A stretch of DNA of 55,857 bases from Bacteroidales bacterium (lineage in GTDB: Bacteria > Bacteroidota > Bacteroidia > Bacteroidales > P3). Numbering within the stretch: the first letter of the stretch is position 1; every line of letters starts with the position of its first letter. The stretch covers positions 1-55,857 of the forward strand of contig JAKSMO010000007.1 in the NCBI GenBank assembly GCA_024400545.1, in the 5' to 3' direction. A program made the translations under genes and the position numbers. The notes beneath the pieces were generated by a model that searched no databases, was not told the origin of the DNA, and saw only the letters and a list, made by a program, of their open reading frames with translations. This document shows, piece by piece, positions 33,066-41,531 of the stretch.

Positions 33066-34323
33066 GCTTCAGTGTCTGGCCGGGACGAATCACCGAGGTT
33101 TCTTTCAGTCCGTTCAGCTTGCAGAGCTTGCTAATCGTAGTACCGTTGCGCTTGGCTATTCGGCTCAAAGTGTCGCCAGTGCGCACCTTATAGTATCTTC
33201 CGTTGCCGCTGTAGTTGCCTGCCGAATGATTGGTACTCGAACCTGCGCTGGCATTCTCGGCGCCACGTTTGGCCACCTTGCGGAACGATGCGCTGGTAAG
33301 GGTTATCGTGTTCGATATCAGCTCTCTTGTGCTGCAATCCATCACATTCTCAGGATTCATAGCATTGCCCTTATAGCGTATTTCAAAGTGCAGATGCGAG
33401 CCTCTCGAACGACCCGTATTGCCACACAATCCAATCAATTCGCCTGCTTTTACCCGCATACCCGGAGCCACATGGCGCTTCGAGAGGTGGGCATAATAGG
33501 TTTCCAGCCCGTTGTCGTGGCGTATCACCACCAAATGGCCGTAAGAGTTGTTGTATTTCGAAAAACGCACCACGCCGTCAAAAGCGGCATAGATGGGCTC
33601 GCCAGTGGGCAGGCCCAAGTCCAGTCCGTAATGGAAACGGCGACGGCGCGGACCAAAATGCGAGGTCGGCACAGCCCTTGCGGGAGTGGGGAAGGCAAAA
33701 TTCTGTCCCTTTGCGGGATTCACCAATTCAATATCCACCGGCGACATAGTCGAGATATCAGCCTTCATCGAATGCACCATGGCCGAATCGCCAGCCATCA
33801 ATATATCATCCTCGCTGTCGGCGCCGGGGTCTTCTTGTTGGGCATACACATAGTTGGGCAATCCCATCACCAGGCCCGTGTTCTCGTCCTCGTCCTCTTC
33901 GGGATGGCCCGGACGCTCCTTCGTATTCGGACGCTCCTTCACACCGGGCTTGTCCTTGGGATTCGTGCGGTTAAAGAAAGCGTTCTCGCGCATGTCGCGA
34001 TCCTGCGGATTCTCGTCAAAAAAGAAGTTATCGGTAATCGAAGGGGGCTTCACCTCCAGGTCGTCGGCCACGTCCACCGTGTCGTTCTCCACCTTCTTTT
34101 TAGGCTTTTTCTGACCAAAGTTGTCCGTTCTCACACCCGAATACTCGTCGCCCGGGTCTTTGGTCTTCACCAGTTTGTTATATTTAATCTGGCTCCCCTT
34201 ATTGGTAGTCGAAACCTTGGGTTTGCTCTTTGTTTGCTTGGCATTGGGGCGGTCCTGAGCGCATACATTGGCCGACACAGCCACCATTAATAATAGTACT
34301 ATATAATTGAGATATTTCTTCAT
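33058..34323 (-). CDS. M23 metallopeptidase with C-terminal LysM
   Basis: 421 residues from ATG 34323; upstream in-frame codons are not signal-like. Signal peptide (about 1-22, ANVCA then Gln), a charged low-complexity stretch (about 25-150), an M23 LytM domain (about 205-310; HYGLDLG and HLHFEIR carry the zinc ligands, with YYAHLS between) and a LysM domain at the end (about 375-421, YYKVRTGDTLSRIAKRNGTT). It should act as a peptidoglycan endopeptidase or amidase activator in the periplasm; the zinc ligands look intact, so activity is likely. Confidence 0.92.
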   Translation of the reverse strand: MKKYLNYIVLLLMVAVSANVCAQDRPNAKQTKSKPKVSTTNKGSQIKYNKLVKTKDPGDEYSGVRTDNFGQKKPKKKVENDTVDVADDLEVKPPSITDNFFFDENPQDRDMRENAFFNRTNPKDKPGVKERPNTKERPGHPEEDEDENTGLVMGLPNYVYAQQEDPGADSEDDILMAGDSAMVHSMKADISTMSPVDIELVNPAKGQNFAFPTPARAVPTSHFGPRRRRFHYGLDLGLPTGEPIYAAFDGVVRFSKYNNSYGHLVVIRHDNGLETYYAHLSKRHVAPGMRVKAGELIGLCGNTGRSRGSHLHFEIRYKGNAMNPENVMDCSTRELISNTITLTSASFRKVAKRGAENASAGSSTNHSAGNYSGNGRYYKVRTGDTLSRIAKRNGTTISKLCKLNGLKETSVIRPGQTLKLR

Positions 34324-34506
34324 AATAATTCTGCAAAAATACAAAAAAAATCCCACCCGACAAAACAAAACTTACAACTTGCCTATTTCCAGCGCTCTAT
34401 CTGCACCTCTTCTTGCTGCATTTTTCGCCTTCGTGCGTGCGGTTACCCTATTTTGTATCATTTCTCTCATTAAAATTTCATTTCTGACACATTTTTTTAA
34501 CTTTTT

Positions 34507-35946
34507 TCAATCCCCCACCCCGCTCATTTCGGTCATCTGAGCGTAGGCCAGCCACTTCAGTTGGTAGGCAATTCGCTGGTCTATCAGCGCGTCTTCGGCC
34601 TGTTGCAGCAGGGTCTGCGCCTCCAGATAGTCCGACACCGAGGCCAGTCCGGCCTCGTAATAATGGCGTGTCTCTGCCAAATTCTCCTGGGCATCGCGCA
34701 CGGCCTGCTCGCGAACATCTATCAGCAGCCAAGCTTCGGTCATTTCGTTGGCGGCCTGCACCTCCTGCAGCAGCAGCTGCTCGCGCAAATCGTCGCGCCG
34801 CAGCTCTGCCTGCCGCTGTTCCAATCGTTCCTTTCTTGCATTATGTGTCGTCTCCCACCAGGACGAAATGGGTATATTCACTGTGGCAAAAATCATGCCG
34901 TTACCTCTAAAATCATTACCTATCACGTTATTCACCCCGTAGGTGGCGCCCACGGCCACCTGGGGCAGTGCTTCGCCCACGGCCATCGCATGTTGTAGCC
35001 GTTCGGCCTCCACCCCTTTTTCTAGCAACTGAGCCTCCGTCCGGGTGGCGGCATTGGGCTCGCGCAGCGGCAGTATCTGCTGGTCTTTCAGCCCGTCTAA
35101 CTCATACCTCACCGCAGCATCATACGGCATGCCCACATATTGCGCCAAAGCCCTTGTGGCCAACGCTATTCCGTTCTGCAGCTGCACGCGCAGCACCTGG
35201 GTCTCGTGCTTTTTCAGCCTCACTTTCAGCAGGTCGTTTCTCCCCAGCACACCGGCTTTATGGGCGGCTTCGGCGTCACGCTCCAGCGTGTCGAGCAATT
35301 CCTGTGCGCGATCCAACATGCGCATCTTCTCGCCAAGCGACACCACCCGCCAGTAATACTGTTCCGTATTCAAGCACACCTCGTTGCGACTCATAGCCAG
35401 CTGCAGCTCGGCAGCCGAAACGCCCAGCCTGGCCAACTGGTTGCCATGCCATATCCTACCCCCGGCAAACACGGGCTGCACTGCCATCACATTAGCAAAG
35501 GCGCCGTGATCCAGCATCTGCAGCCGGATGTCCTGTCCATACTGTTCCACAAAATCATCTATCAGCTGCTGCACATTAATATCCAACCCTACATTGTCCA
35601 CCTGCTGCTGTATGTGCTGCACCTGCTGTTCAAACGACTCGCCCGTCTGCGACGAGGAAATCTGCATATTGCCATCGTTGTCGGCCGTGCTGATGTCGAT
35701 CAGCGGACGTTGCGACTGGAAATATCCGGCCATAGCCTGCACCGTAGGAAAATACTTCGTCAGCGCTGCCTTGCGGGTCTCCTCAGCCTTTTCCACATCC
35801 AGCAAAGCACTCTTCACGGCGGCCTGATTGCGGAGCGCCATAGCCTTGCACGAGTCCAAGGTCAGCACCTCTACCCGCTGGGCGTTGGCCACAGAGGTCC
35901 ACAAGCCCAGCAACGGAATAATATAAAAAACAAAACTTCTCTTCAT
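34507..35946 (-). CDS. TolC-family outer-membrane efflux protein
   Basis: 479 residues from ATG 35946, signal peptide (VANA then Gln) and the two-fold helical repeat of TolC proteins: LTLDSCKAMALRNQAAVKSALLDVEKAEETRKAAL near the N-terminus and the matching AGLASVSDYLEAQTLLQQAEDALIDQRIAYQ near the end. It forms the outer-membrane duct for the RND pump encoded just upstream, separated from it by a 454-nt spacer that is unusual inside such an operon. Confidence 0.9.
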   Translation of the reverse strand: MKRSFVFYIIPLLGLWTSVANAQRVEVLTLDSCKAMALRNQAAVKSALLDVEKAEETRKAALTKYFPTVQAMAGYFQSQRPLIDISTADNDGNMQISSSQTGESFEQQVQHIQQQVDNVGLDINVQQLIDDFVEQYGQDIRLQMLDHGAFANVMAVQPVFAGGRIWHGNQLARLGVSAAELQLAMSRNEVCLNTEQYYWRVVSLGEKMRMLDRAQELLDTLERDAEAAHKAGVLGRNDLLKVRLKKHETQVLRVQLQNGIALATRALAQYVGMPYDAAVRYELDGLKDQQILPLREPNAATRTEAQLLEKGVEAERLQHAMAVGEALPQVAVGATYGVNNVIGNDFRGNGMIFATVNIPISSWWETTHNARKERLEQRQAELRRDDLREQLLLQEVQAANEMTEAWLLIDVREQAVRDAQENLAETRHYYEAGLASVSDYLEAQTLLQQAEDALIDQRIAYQLKWLAYAQMTEMSGVGD

Positions 35947-36400
35947 ATAACTATTAGCAGTAACGGCCGAGATCAAAAAAAATTACATCGCCACCCCCAT
36001 ATTTGGAATTATTAACGTATTGCTCCCGACACACCATTCATACTTATTAGTGAAACAGATGAACCCTCAAGACATGTCAATTGGTTAGTCCGAAATTGCT
36101 TTGGATAGTTATAAAGCGCACCATAAGCAAAAACATACCTCTTTCGAACAAGCTCCGCTCACACTGCGGGAAACTTGGGTTTGTGCTCCGAGCACGGCGA
36201 CGGAGCTACTCCGTAGAATGAACGGAGGTACAGCGAAGGTACAGCGGGAGTGGTTTTGGATTATACAGAGCAATTTAAATATAAGTTCAAGCCTCACTAC
36301 AACAAAGTATTATCGGGTTGGTGCCGAACACGGCCAATGGATAGTGGGCAGAAGAGAGAAGTTGCTTATTATAGCGGCTCACATTCCTTGTGGCAACAGG
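35947..36400. other. Long spacer between RND and TolC genes
   Basis: 454 nt without a credible gene. A plus-strand open frame from 36101 is antisense to the RND 3' end and has no family resemblance. The middle is GC-rich and carries ACGGAG-CTA-CTCCGT (36200-36214) and two 11-nt units (GAGGTACAGCG, AAGGTACAGCG at 36225-36246). TCTTTCGAAC (about 36141) also occurs at 4999 in another long spacer. No strong promoter or terminator seen. Confidence 0.5.
36225..36246. repeat. 11-nt tandem pair
   Basis: GAGGTACAGCG followed in phase by AAGGTACAGCG, just after a 6-bp palindrome at 36200-36214. It shares the 11-nt period with 17510-17564 and, as 2 x 11, with 5013-5050. Confidence 0.7.
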
Positions 36401-39400
36401 CTATCGTCGCTTGCCTTCGAAGAGTTTCCAATAGGCAACGGGGAGCACGGTGACGATGAGCGCGATGGCACAGATGGTGCCAAAACAGATGACTATGCCC
36501 ATGGGCATCCATAGGGTGCTCTGATGGGTGATCATGGGTATGACGCCCACTGCCGTGGTGGCACTGGTAAGGAAGATGGGTCGCATACGACGACGGCCTG
36601 CCTCGAAAGCCACTTCTTTGAGCGAGAGGCCCGTGTCGCGCAGCTCCTCGGCATAGTCGAACATGACTATGGTGTTGCGCACATTGATACCGATAAGGCT
36701 GACGATACCGATGATGGCAGTAAGGCTGACATCGGAGCCAAAGATCCACAGGCCGACAAAACCGCCCAGCAGGCACAGACTGGTGCCACAGAGCGCCAAG
36801 AGGGTGAGCCGGATTTTCTTGAAATTGAAGAGCAGGAAGAAGAATACGATGATGACCGCAGCAATAAGACCGATGATAATGCCACTCATGTTGCCAGCAT
36901 TCACGGCATCGAGCCCGCCATAGGTCATGGTGATATCGTCGGGCAGCATTTCGGAGAACTCCCCTTCGAGCCAGGGACGCAATTTTTTCATGACCACGGG
37001 CTGACTTTGGTTGTAGCACAGATCGGCACCCACGGTGACACAGGCCACGCCATTGCGATGGGCTATTTGCGAAGGCTGCCAGTCGGGGGTGACTGTAGCC
37101 ACCTGGCGCAACGGCACCCACACCCCGGGCATGGCCGTGGGGATAAGGGTGTTGGGCAGGTTGGCCAGCTGGTCGTCGCCTTCGGTTTTGAGGACCACCT
37201 GCAAGGGATAGTCGCCCTCCCAAAGGGTGGTCATGGGTATGCCGCCATAGAGGGTGGCGAGATTGGCCGAGAGCACCGACTTGGTGACGCCGAGCCGCGA
37301 AGCCTCTTCGGGCTTGAGGTCGATACGCACGGTGGGGCGGATTCCCTCCCAATCGCTATGCACCCACACCAGGCTGCCCTGCATTTGCTGGAGATGGGCT
37401 TTGAGGGTGTCGGCATATTGGCGAAGGGCCTCTTTGTCGTTGCCGCGCAGACGCACCTCTACAGGATTTTTCACGCCCTGGTAGTCGAGCTGCTTGACAC
37501 GAACCACAGCATTGGGATAGGCATCGACGTAGGTGTCTTTATACCGCTCGACGACCTGGGGAGTGATGCCATAGGACGTGGTTTTGACTATCATCTGGGC
37601 ATAGTTTTTGGACGGGGGATTGGGCGAATAGGCAGCCATGAAGCGCGGCGAACTGCTGCCCACAAAGGTGGTGACGCTGGCCACATCCTTATCGGCTTGG
37701 AGCACTTGCTCGAACGACTGGCAGACGGTGGCGGTTTGCTGAAGGGTGGAGCCTTCGGGCAGATGAATCTCGACGGCAAAGCTGTCGCGCTCGGCCTTGG
37801 GCATGAGCTGCAGCGGGAGATTGAGGAAGAGCACCACGGCAAGGATCACGCTGAGCACGCCGGCACCGATAGAAGCCCAAGGGTATTGGAAACAAAGACG
37901 GAGGAGCTTCTCGTAGCCATTTTGCAACGCAACGAAGAATTTGTTTTGCACGCGGGCCATAAGGGTTTCGCGCTTGGGATGATCGGGATCGTCGGGCTTG
38001 ATCATTTTTTGTTCGAGCCACGGAGTGAGGAGCATGGCCAAGGCCAACGAGATGCCCAAGGAGATGCTGATGGTGGTGGGGAAGAACTTGACAAAGTCGC
38101 CCAAAGGGCCTTCCATGGTGAAGAGGAAGGGAAAGAATATGGCGCAGATGGATATGGTGGCAACAATGAGCGAGGGGAAGAATGTTTTGGCACTATGCAC
38201 GGCAGCCTCCCACGGACGCTGGCCATGGCGCAGATTGTCCATATAGCCATCGATCATCACAATGCTATCGTCAACAATCATGCCCAGGGTGACGATGAGG
38301 GCGGCGAGGGTGACGGTGTTCATCTCGTAGCCGATGATGTACATGACGGAGATGGTGATGGCCGTGGTGAGGGGGATTTCGATGGCAGGGATGAGGGCAG
38401 AGGTGATGGGGAAGAGCATGAGCATGACGGCAATGACCACCAAGATGGCCGTGAGCAGATCGCGAAGGAAGGACCAGATGCTGTCGTCAACCACTTGGGG
38501 AAGATCGGTGATGCGATAGAGGGCGACCCCCTCGGGGATGGTGCGCTGGAAATCGCGCAAGACTTTATCTACTTCCTCGCCAAATTTGACGATATTGTTG
38601 CCCGCCCGCATCTCGACAGAGAGCACGAGGGCTCGGCGGCCGTCTTTGGTGATATAGCTGGAGGGTTCGGCATAGGTGCGCTCGATGCGAGCCACATCTT
38701 TGAGGCGGATGGTCTCGCCTGTGGGGGCAGAATAGATGACCTGCTCGCCCAGTTCGCGCTCGCTTTGATAAGGACTGGCGACATGGAGGGGGACGACACC
38801 CTGCTCGTCCTGAACGGTACCCCCCACACTGAGCAGCCCCTGACCAAAGAGCTGGGCGGTGATAAGCTGATGGCTGATGCCATAAGAGGCCAGTTTCTCT
38901 TTGTTGATGAAGACATCGAGCTCTTCGTGCTGCTCGCCAAAAGACTTGATATTGCCCACGGCGGGAACGGTGCGGAGCTGTTTTTTGAGCATATCCATGT
39001 AGCGCTCCATCTCGCGGTAGGTCTTATCCTGCGAATCCATGGTGATGAGAAGCGACGAGGTGTTGCCGAAATCATCGACTACCACCAACGCCAACACACC
39101 GGGAGGGAGCTGGGCTTTGAAATCTTTGAGACCGTGACGGATTTTGGACCACACCTCATTTTGATTCATCACGCTGTTGTCGAGTTCGACATAGACATAG
39201 ACGATGCCTTCTTTGGTGTAGCTATAGGTGCCCTCTTTGTTGACTTCTTCGAAGGTGAAGAGATATTCCTCCAAAGGGGTGGTAACCTGCTGCTCGATCT
39301 CTTCGGTGTTGGCCCCAGGATATACGGCCGCCACAACACCCTGACGGATGACGAACTCGGGAAACTCCTGCTTGTTCATTTTATCCAGACCATAGACTCC

Positions 39401-39484
39401 AAAAAGCACAAGGATGCCGACAATCAGAAAGATGATTTTCGGATTGGTCATGACTGTTTCGATGAAACCGGAGGGCTTTTTCAT
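36401..39484 (-). CDS. RND-family efflux transporter (AcrB/MdtC-like)
   Basis: 1027 residues with 12 membrane segments in the 1+5+1+5 pattern and two large periplasmic loops. The proton-relay acidic pair in TM4 is present (LGMIVDDSIVMIDG), as are the YPGANTEEIEQQVTTPLE porter start and the repeat-like VSLIGINVRNTIVMFDYAEELR in TM10. Substrate unknown; hydrophobic/amphiphilic drug export is typical. Gene order adaptor, pump, (spacer), TolC on the minus strand marks a tripartite efflux unit. Confidence 0.95.
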   Translation of the reverse strand: MKKPSGFIETVMTNPKIIFLIVGILVLFGVYGLDKMNKQEFPEFVIRQGVVAAVYPGANTEEIEQQVTTPLEEYLFTFEEVNKEGTYSYTKEGIVYVYVELDNSVMNQNEVWSKIRHGLKDFKAQLPPGVLALVVVDDFGNTSSLLITMDSQDKTYREMERYMDMLKKQLRTVPAVGNIKSFGEQHEELDVFINKEKLASYGISHQLITAQLFGQGLLSVGGTVQDEQGVVPLHVASPYQSERELGEQVIYSAPTGETIRLKDVARIERTYAEPSSYITKDGRRALVLSVEMRAGNNIVKFGEEVDKVLRDFQRTIPEGVALYRITDLPQVVDDSIWSFLRDLLTAILVVIAVMLMLFPITSALIPAIEIPLTTAITISVMYIIGYEMNTVTLAALIVTLGMIVDDSIVMIDGYMDNLRHGQRPWEAAVHSAKTFFPSLIVATISICAIFFPFLFTMEGPLGDFVKFFPTTISISLGISLALAMLLTPWLEQKMIKPDDPDHPKRETLMARVQNKFFVALQNGYEKLLRLCFQYPWASIGAGVLSVILAVVLFLNLPLQLMPKAERDSFAVEIHLPEGSTLQQTATVCQSFEQVLQADKDVASVTTFVGSSSPRFMAAYSPNPPSKNYAQMIVKTTSYGITPQVVERYKDTYVDAYPNAVVRVKQLDYQGVKNPVEVRLRGNDKEALRQYADTLKAHLQQMQGSLVWVHSDWEGIRPTVRIDLKPEEASRLGVTKSVLSANLATLYGGIPMTTLWEGDYPLQVVLKTEGDDQLANLPNTLIPTAMPGVWVPLRQVATVTPDWQPSQIAHRNGVACVTVGADLCYNQSQPVVMKKLRPWLEGEFSEMLPDDITMTYGGLDAVNAGNMSGIIIGLIAAVIIVFFFLLFNFKKIRLTLLALCGTSLCLLGGFVGLWIFGSDVSLTAIIGIVSLIGINVRNTIVMFDYAEELRDTGLSLKEVAFEAGRRRMRPIFLTSATTAVGVIPMITHQSTLWMPMGIVICFGTICAIALIVTVLPVAYWKLFEGKRR

Positions 39485-39486
39485 TG

Positions 39487-39648
39487 GGTTAGTTTTGAAG
39501 TTAAGGAGTTTTGAAGTTTTGGGCTTAGTTGTTGTTGGGGGTTTGGTGTTTTGATGTTAATGAAGTTTGGGAGTTTTGAAGTTTTGGGCTTAGTTGTTGG
39601 GGTTTGGGAGTTTTGATGTTAATGATGTTTTGTTGCTTAGTTGTGGGG
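39487..39648 (-). repeat. G/T-rich repeat block between adaptor and RND pump genes
   Basis: A 30-nt stretch beginning GGAGTTTTGAAGTTTTGGGC is exactly repeated at 39505-39534 and 39570-39599 (offset 65). GTTTTGATGTTAATGA-like words recur at about 39548 and 39609. The plus strand has only three C in 164 nt, so the mRNA (minus) strand is nearly G-free and C/A-rich, with AACTTC words every 8-9 nt. It lies downstream of the 7-nt array at 39657. Confidence 0.88.
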
Positions 39649-39656
39649 CGGCAGCC

Positions 39657-39761
39657 CACTTTCCACTTTCAGTTTTTCACTTTTCACTGATCACTGGTTG
39701 GCGTGAACCGAGCACGGTCCACTTTTCACTATTCACCATTCACTGACCACTGACCACCACA
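39657..39761 (-). repeat. 7-nt CAC-phased arrays at the 3' end of the adaptor gene
   Basis: Two runs in exact 7-nt phase. 39657-39698: CACTTTC, CACTTTC, AGTTTTT, CACTTTT, CACTGAT, CACTGGT. 39720-39761: CACTTTT, CACTATT, CACCATT, CACTGAC, CACTGAC, CACCACA. The second run contains the adaptor stop (39740) and encodes its last residues (VVVSGQ). Confidence 0.92.
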
Positions 39762-40780
39762 TTGGTGCCTTCGGACACTTTCATCATGCCGTCGATGATG
39801 ACGCGGTCGCCCTGGGTAAGGCCCTGGGTGACGAGGACACCGGTGGAAGTGAGGTCGCCAATGGTGACGGGCCGACGCTGGGCTTTGCCATCGGCTACCA
39901 CCCAAACGAATCGTTCGCCTTTGCCCATGAGCTGCACGGCACGATTGGGCACTTCTACGCCACTGCTGACCTGCTTGGAGGCCAACCGCACACGACATAC
40001 CATGCCGGGCAACAGGCCACGCTGATTGGCCATCATGCGGATGCGGACAAGGTAGCTGTGGGACATGGCATCGGCACTGACACGACGTTCCTCGACAAAG
40101 CCTTTGAAGGCGGGAGCCACACTATCGGACACGGCATTGACCATCACCCGTACTGAATCGCCAACACGGATGCCGGCAATATCGATCTCGGGCACGCTCA
40201 TTTTTACATAAAGGCTGGACAGATCGAGGAGGCGCATAACGGGCTGGAAGGCGGTGACAGAGCTGCCTTTCTCGATCATACGGCTATCGATGGTGCCCGA
40301 AGTGGGGGCATAGAGGTTACAATCGTCGAGATTTTTGCGGGCCATTTCGAACATGGACTGCGCCTGGTCTAACTGGGTTTGTACCTCGATCATCTTGACC
40401 TCGGGCAGGCTGCCGTTGTCATAGACCTGCTTGGCGCGGTTGTAGCCGTCTTGGGCCCGGTTGAGGGTGGCTTTGGCAGCGTTGAAGGCATTGGTGGCGC
40501 TACTCTTATCGACGGAGGCCAAGAGCTGGCCGGCTGTGACATGCTGGCCTTCTTTGACATAAATGGCGGTAACGCGGCCACCCACACCAAAGCTAAGACT
40601 GCTAGCAGCAGCCTCCTCGAGGGTGCCCACATACTCGTGGTAGCCACCCGAAGTGCCATCGGTGACGGTGAGCACGTTGACCTTGACCACACGACTTTCG
40701 CCGCTATGCTCTTGCGGCTGACAGGCCGTGAGCAAGAGGGTGAAAGCGGCCAAAGAAAAGACAAAGGTTTTGAGCGTCAT
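39740..40780 (-). CDS. RND efflux periplasmic adaptor (HlyD/MFP family)
   Basis: 346 residues: lipoprotein signal (LLTAC, Cys20), barrel-sandwich halves around a helical hairpin (FGVGGRVTAIYVKEGQHVTAGQLLASVDK, then helices about 90-145, then LYAPTSGTIDSRMIEKGSSV), beta-barrel and membrane-proximal domains. It bridges the pump to the TolC duct. The last six residues are encoded by the 7-nt repeat array, a sign that repeat growth has eroded the original C-terminus or stop. Confidence 0.93.
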   Translation of the reverse strand: MTLKTFVFSLAAFTLLLTACQPQEHSGESRVVKVNVLTVTDGTSGGYHEYVGTLEEAAASSLSFGVGGRVTAIYVKEGQHVTAGQLLASVDKSSATNAFNAAKATLNRAQDGYNRAKQVYDNGSLPEVKMIEVQTQLDQAQSMFEMARKNLDDCNLYAPTSGTIDSRMIEKGSSVTAFQPVMRLLDLSSLYVKMSVPEIDIAGIRVGDSVRVMVNAVSDSVAPAFKGFVEERRVSADAMSHSYLVRIRMMANQRGLLPGMVCRVRLASKQVSSGVEVPNRAVQLMGKGERFVWVVADGKAQRRPVTIGDLTSTGVLVTQGLTQGDRVIIDGMMKVSEGTNVVVSGQ

Positions 40781-40816
40781 GAACTATGATTGTTGATTTT
40801 GCAACTTTGACCTCGG

Positions 40817-41344
40817 CTACAGCTCTCTCATCTCTTTTTTGAGAAACTCCAAAGCGGTGGAGATGGAACTCTGGGTTTGGGCTGTGGAGAAAATGGCAGT
40901 GGCCAAACGGGTGGGGTCGGCATTGGTGGGGATGGTGATGGCGGCAGAGTTGATGACACCGGTCATCTCGTCCTTGGCATCGCGAATGCGTTTCCATGCC
41001 TCGCTGGAGACATACACCTGCTGGCTGAGGTTGTGCTCCCATTCGTCGCGGATGGTCTTGGTCATGGCCACCTGGAGGGCCTTGACATCCATGCCGGGCT
41101 GGTAGCAGCGGAGCACCAGGCTGTCGGGGCTGATGCGCTCGAGATAGAGCGCCATGCGCTCATAGGCCTGGAGGCGGATGGGGGTTACGAGTTTCACTGC
41201 TTCACGATGCTCGTCGATACGCATTTGCAGCATCTGCAGTTTCTGCTGATTGTCGAAATATCTCTTGGTTAAGAGATAATATATGTAGCCGGTGAGGGCA
41301 ACGGTTGCCAACACAGCCACAGCGATTACAATGAGATAGTACAT
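40817..41344 (-). CDS. Small membrane-anchored protein, unknown function
   Basis: 175 residues with a single N-terminal membrane segment (about 3-25, LIVIAVAVLATVALTGYIYYLL) and a largely helical soluble part (PIRLQAYERMALYLERISPDSLVLR, WEHNLSQQVYVSSEAWKRI, ISTALEFLKKEMREL). I recall small Bacteroidota families with the ERMALFLERI-type stretch (possibly DUF7935), but not firmly. It starts the run that continues, 36 nt later, with the efflux adaptor; whether it serves the pump is untested. Confidence 0.75.
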   Translation of the reverse strand: MYYLIVIAVAVLATVALTGYIYYLLTKRYFDNQQKLQMLQMRIDEHREAVKLVTPIRLQAYERMALYLERISPDSLVLRCYQPGMDVKALQVAMTKTIRDEWEHNLSQQVYVSSEAWKRIRDAKDEMTGVINSAAITIPTNADPTRLATAIFSTAQTQSSISTALEFLKKEMREL

Positions 41345-41531
41345 TGGGGTTATTTGTTAATTGGGGTTATCGGGGTTATTTGTTGATGGGGTTGATGGAG
41401 TTTTGAGTTTTATAGTTTATGAGGTTATTGGTTTATTAGTTTATGGTGTTGTCAACAATTATACTTTTATACCTTTATACTTCTATACTTTTACACCTTT
41501 ATACTTCCAAACCCCTAAACTTCATAAACTT
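41345..41531 (-). repeat. Post-stop 8-nt array with strand-switch behind lepA
   Basis: Plus strand, right half in exact 8-nt phase from 41461: ATACTTTT, ATACCTTT, ATACTTCT, ATACTTTT, ACACCTTT, ATACTTCC, AAACCCCT, AAACTTCA. Left half from 41407: GTTTTATA, GTTTATGA, GGTTATTG, GTTTATTA, GTTTATGG. The plus strand has no G from 41452 to 41545 (94 nt) and no C from 41372 to 41452 (81 nt). The halves can fold as an imperfect hairpin around TGTTGTCAACA. It abuts the lepA stop at 41532. Confidence 0.93.

Noticed and set aside
36101..36514. A 137-residue plus-strand frame in the RND-TolC spacer
   Set aside because: Half lies antisense to the RND gene, low-quality start, no family resemblance; treated as non-coding.
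36524..39514. A 996-residue plus-strand frame antisense to the RND pump
   Set aside because: Antisense shadow: composition dominated by Gly/Asp/Glu/His and no match to a family, while the minus strand encodes a complete RND transporter.
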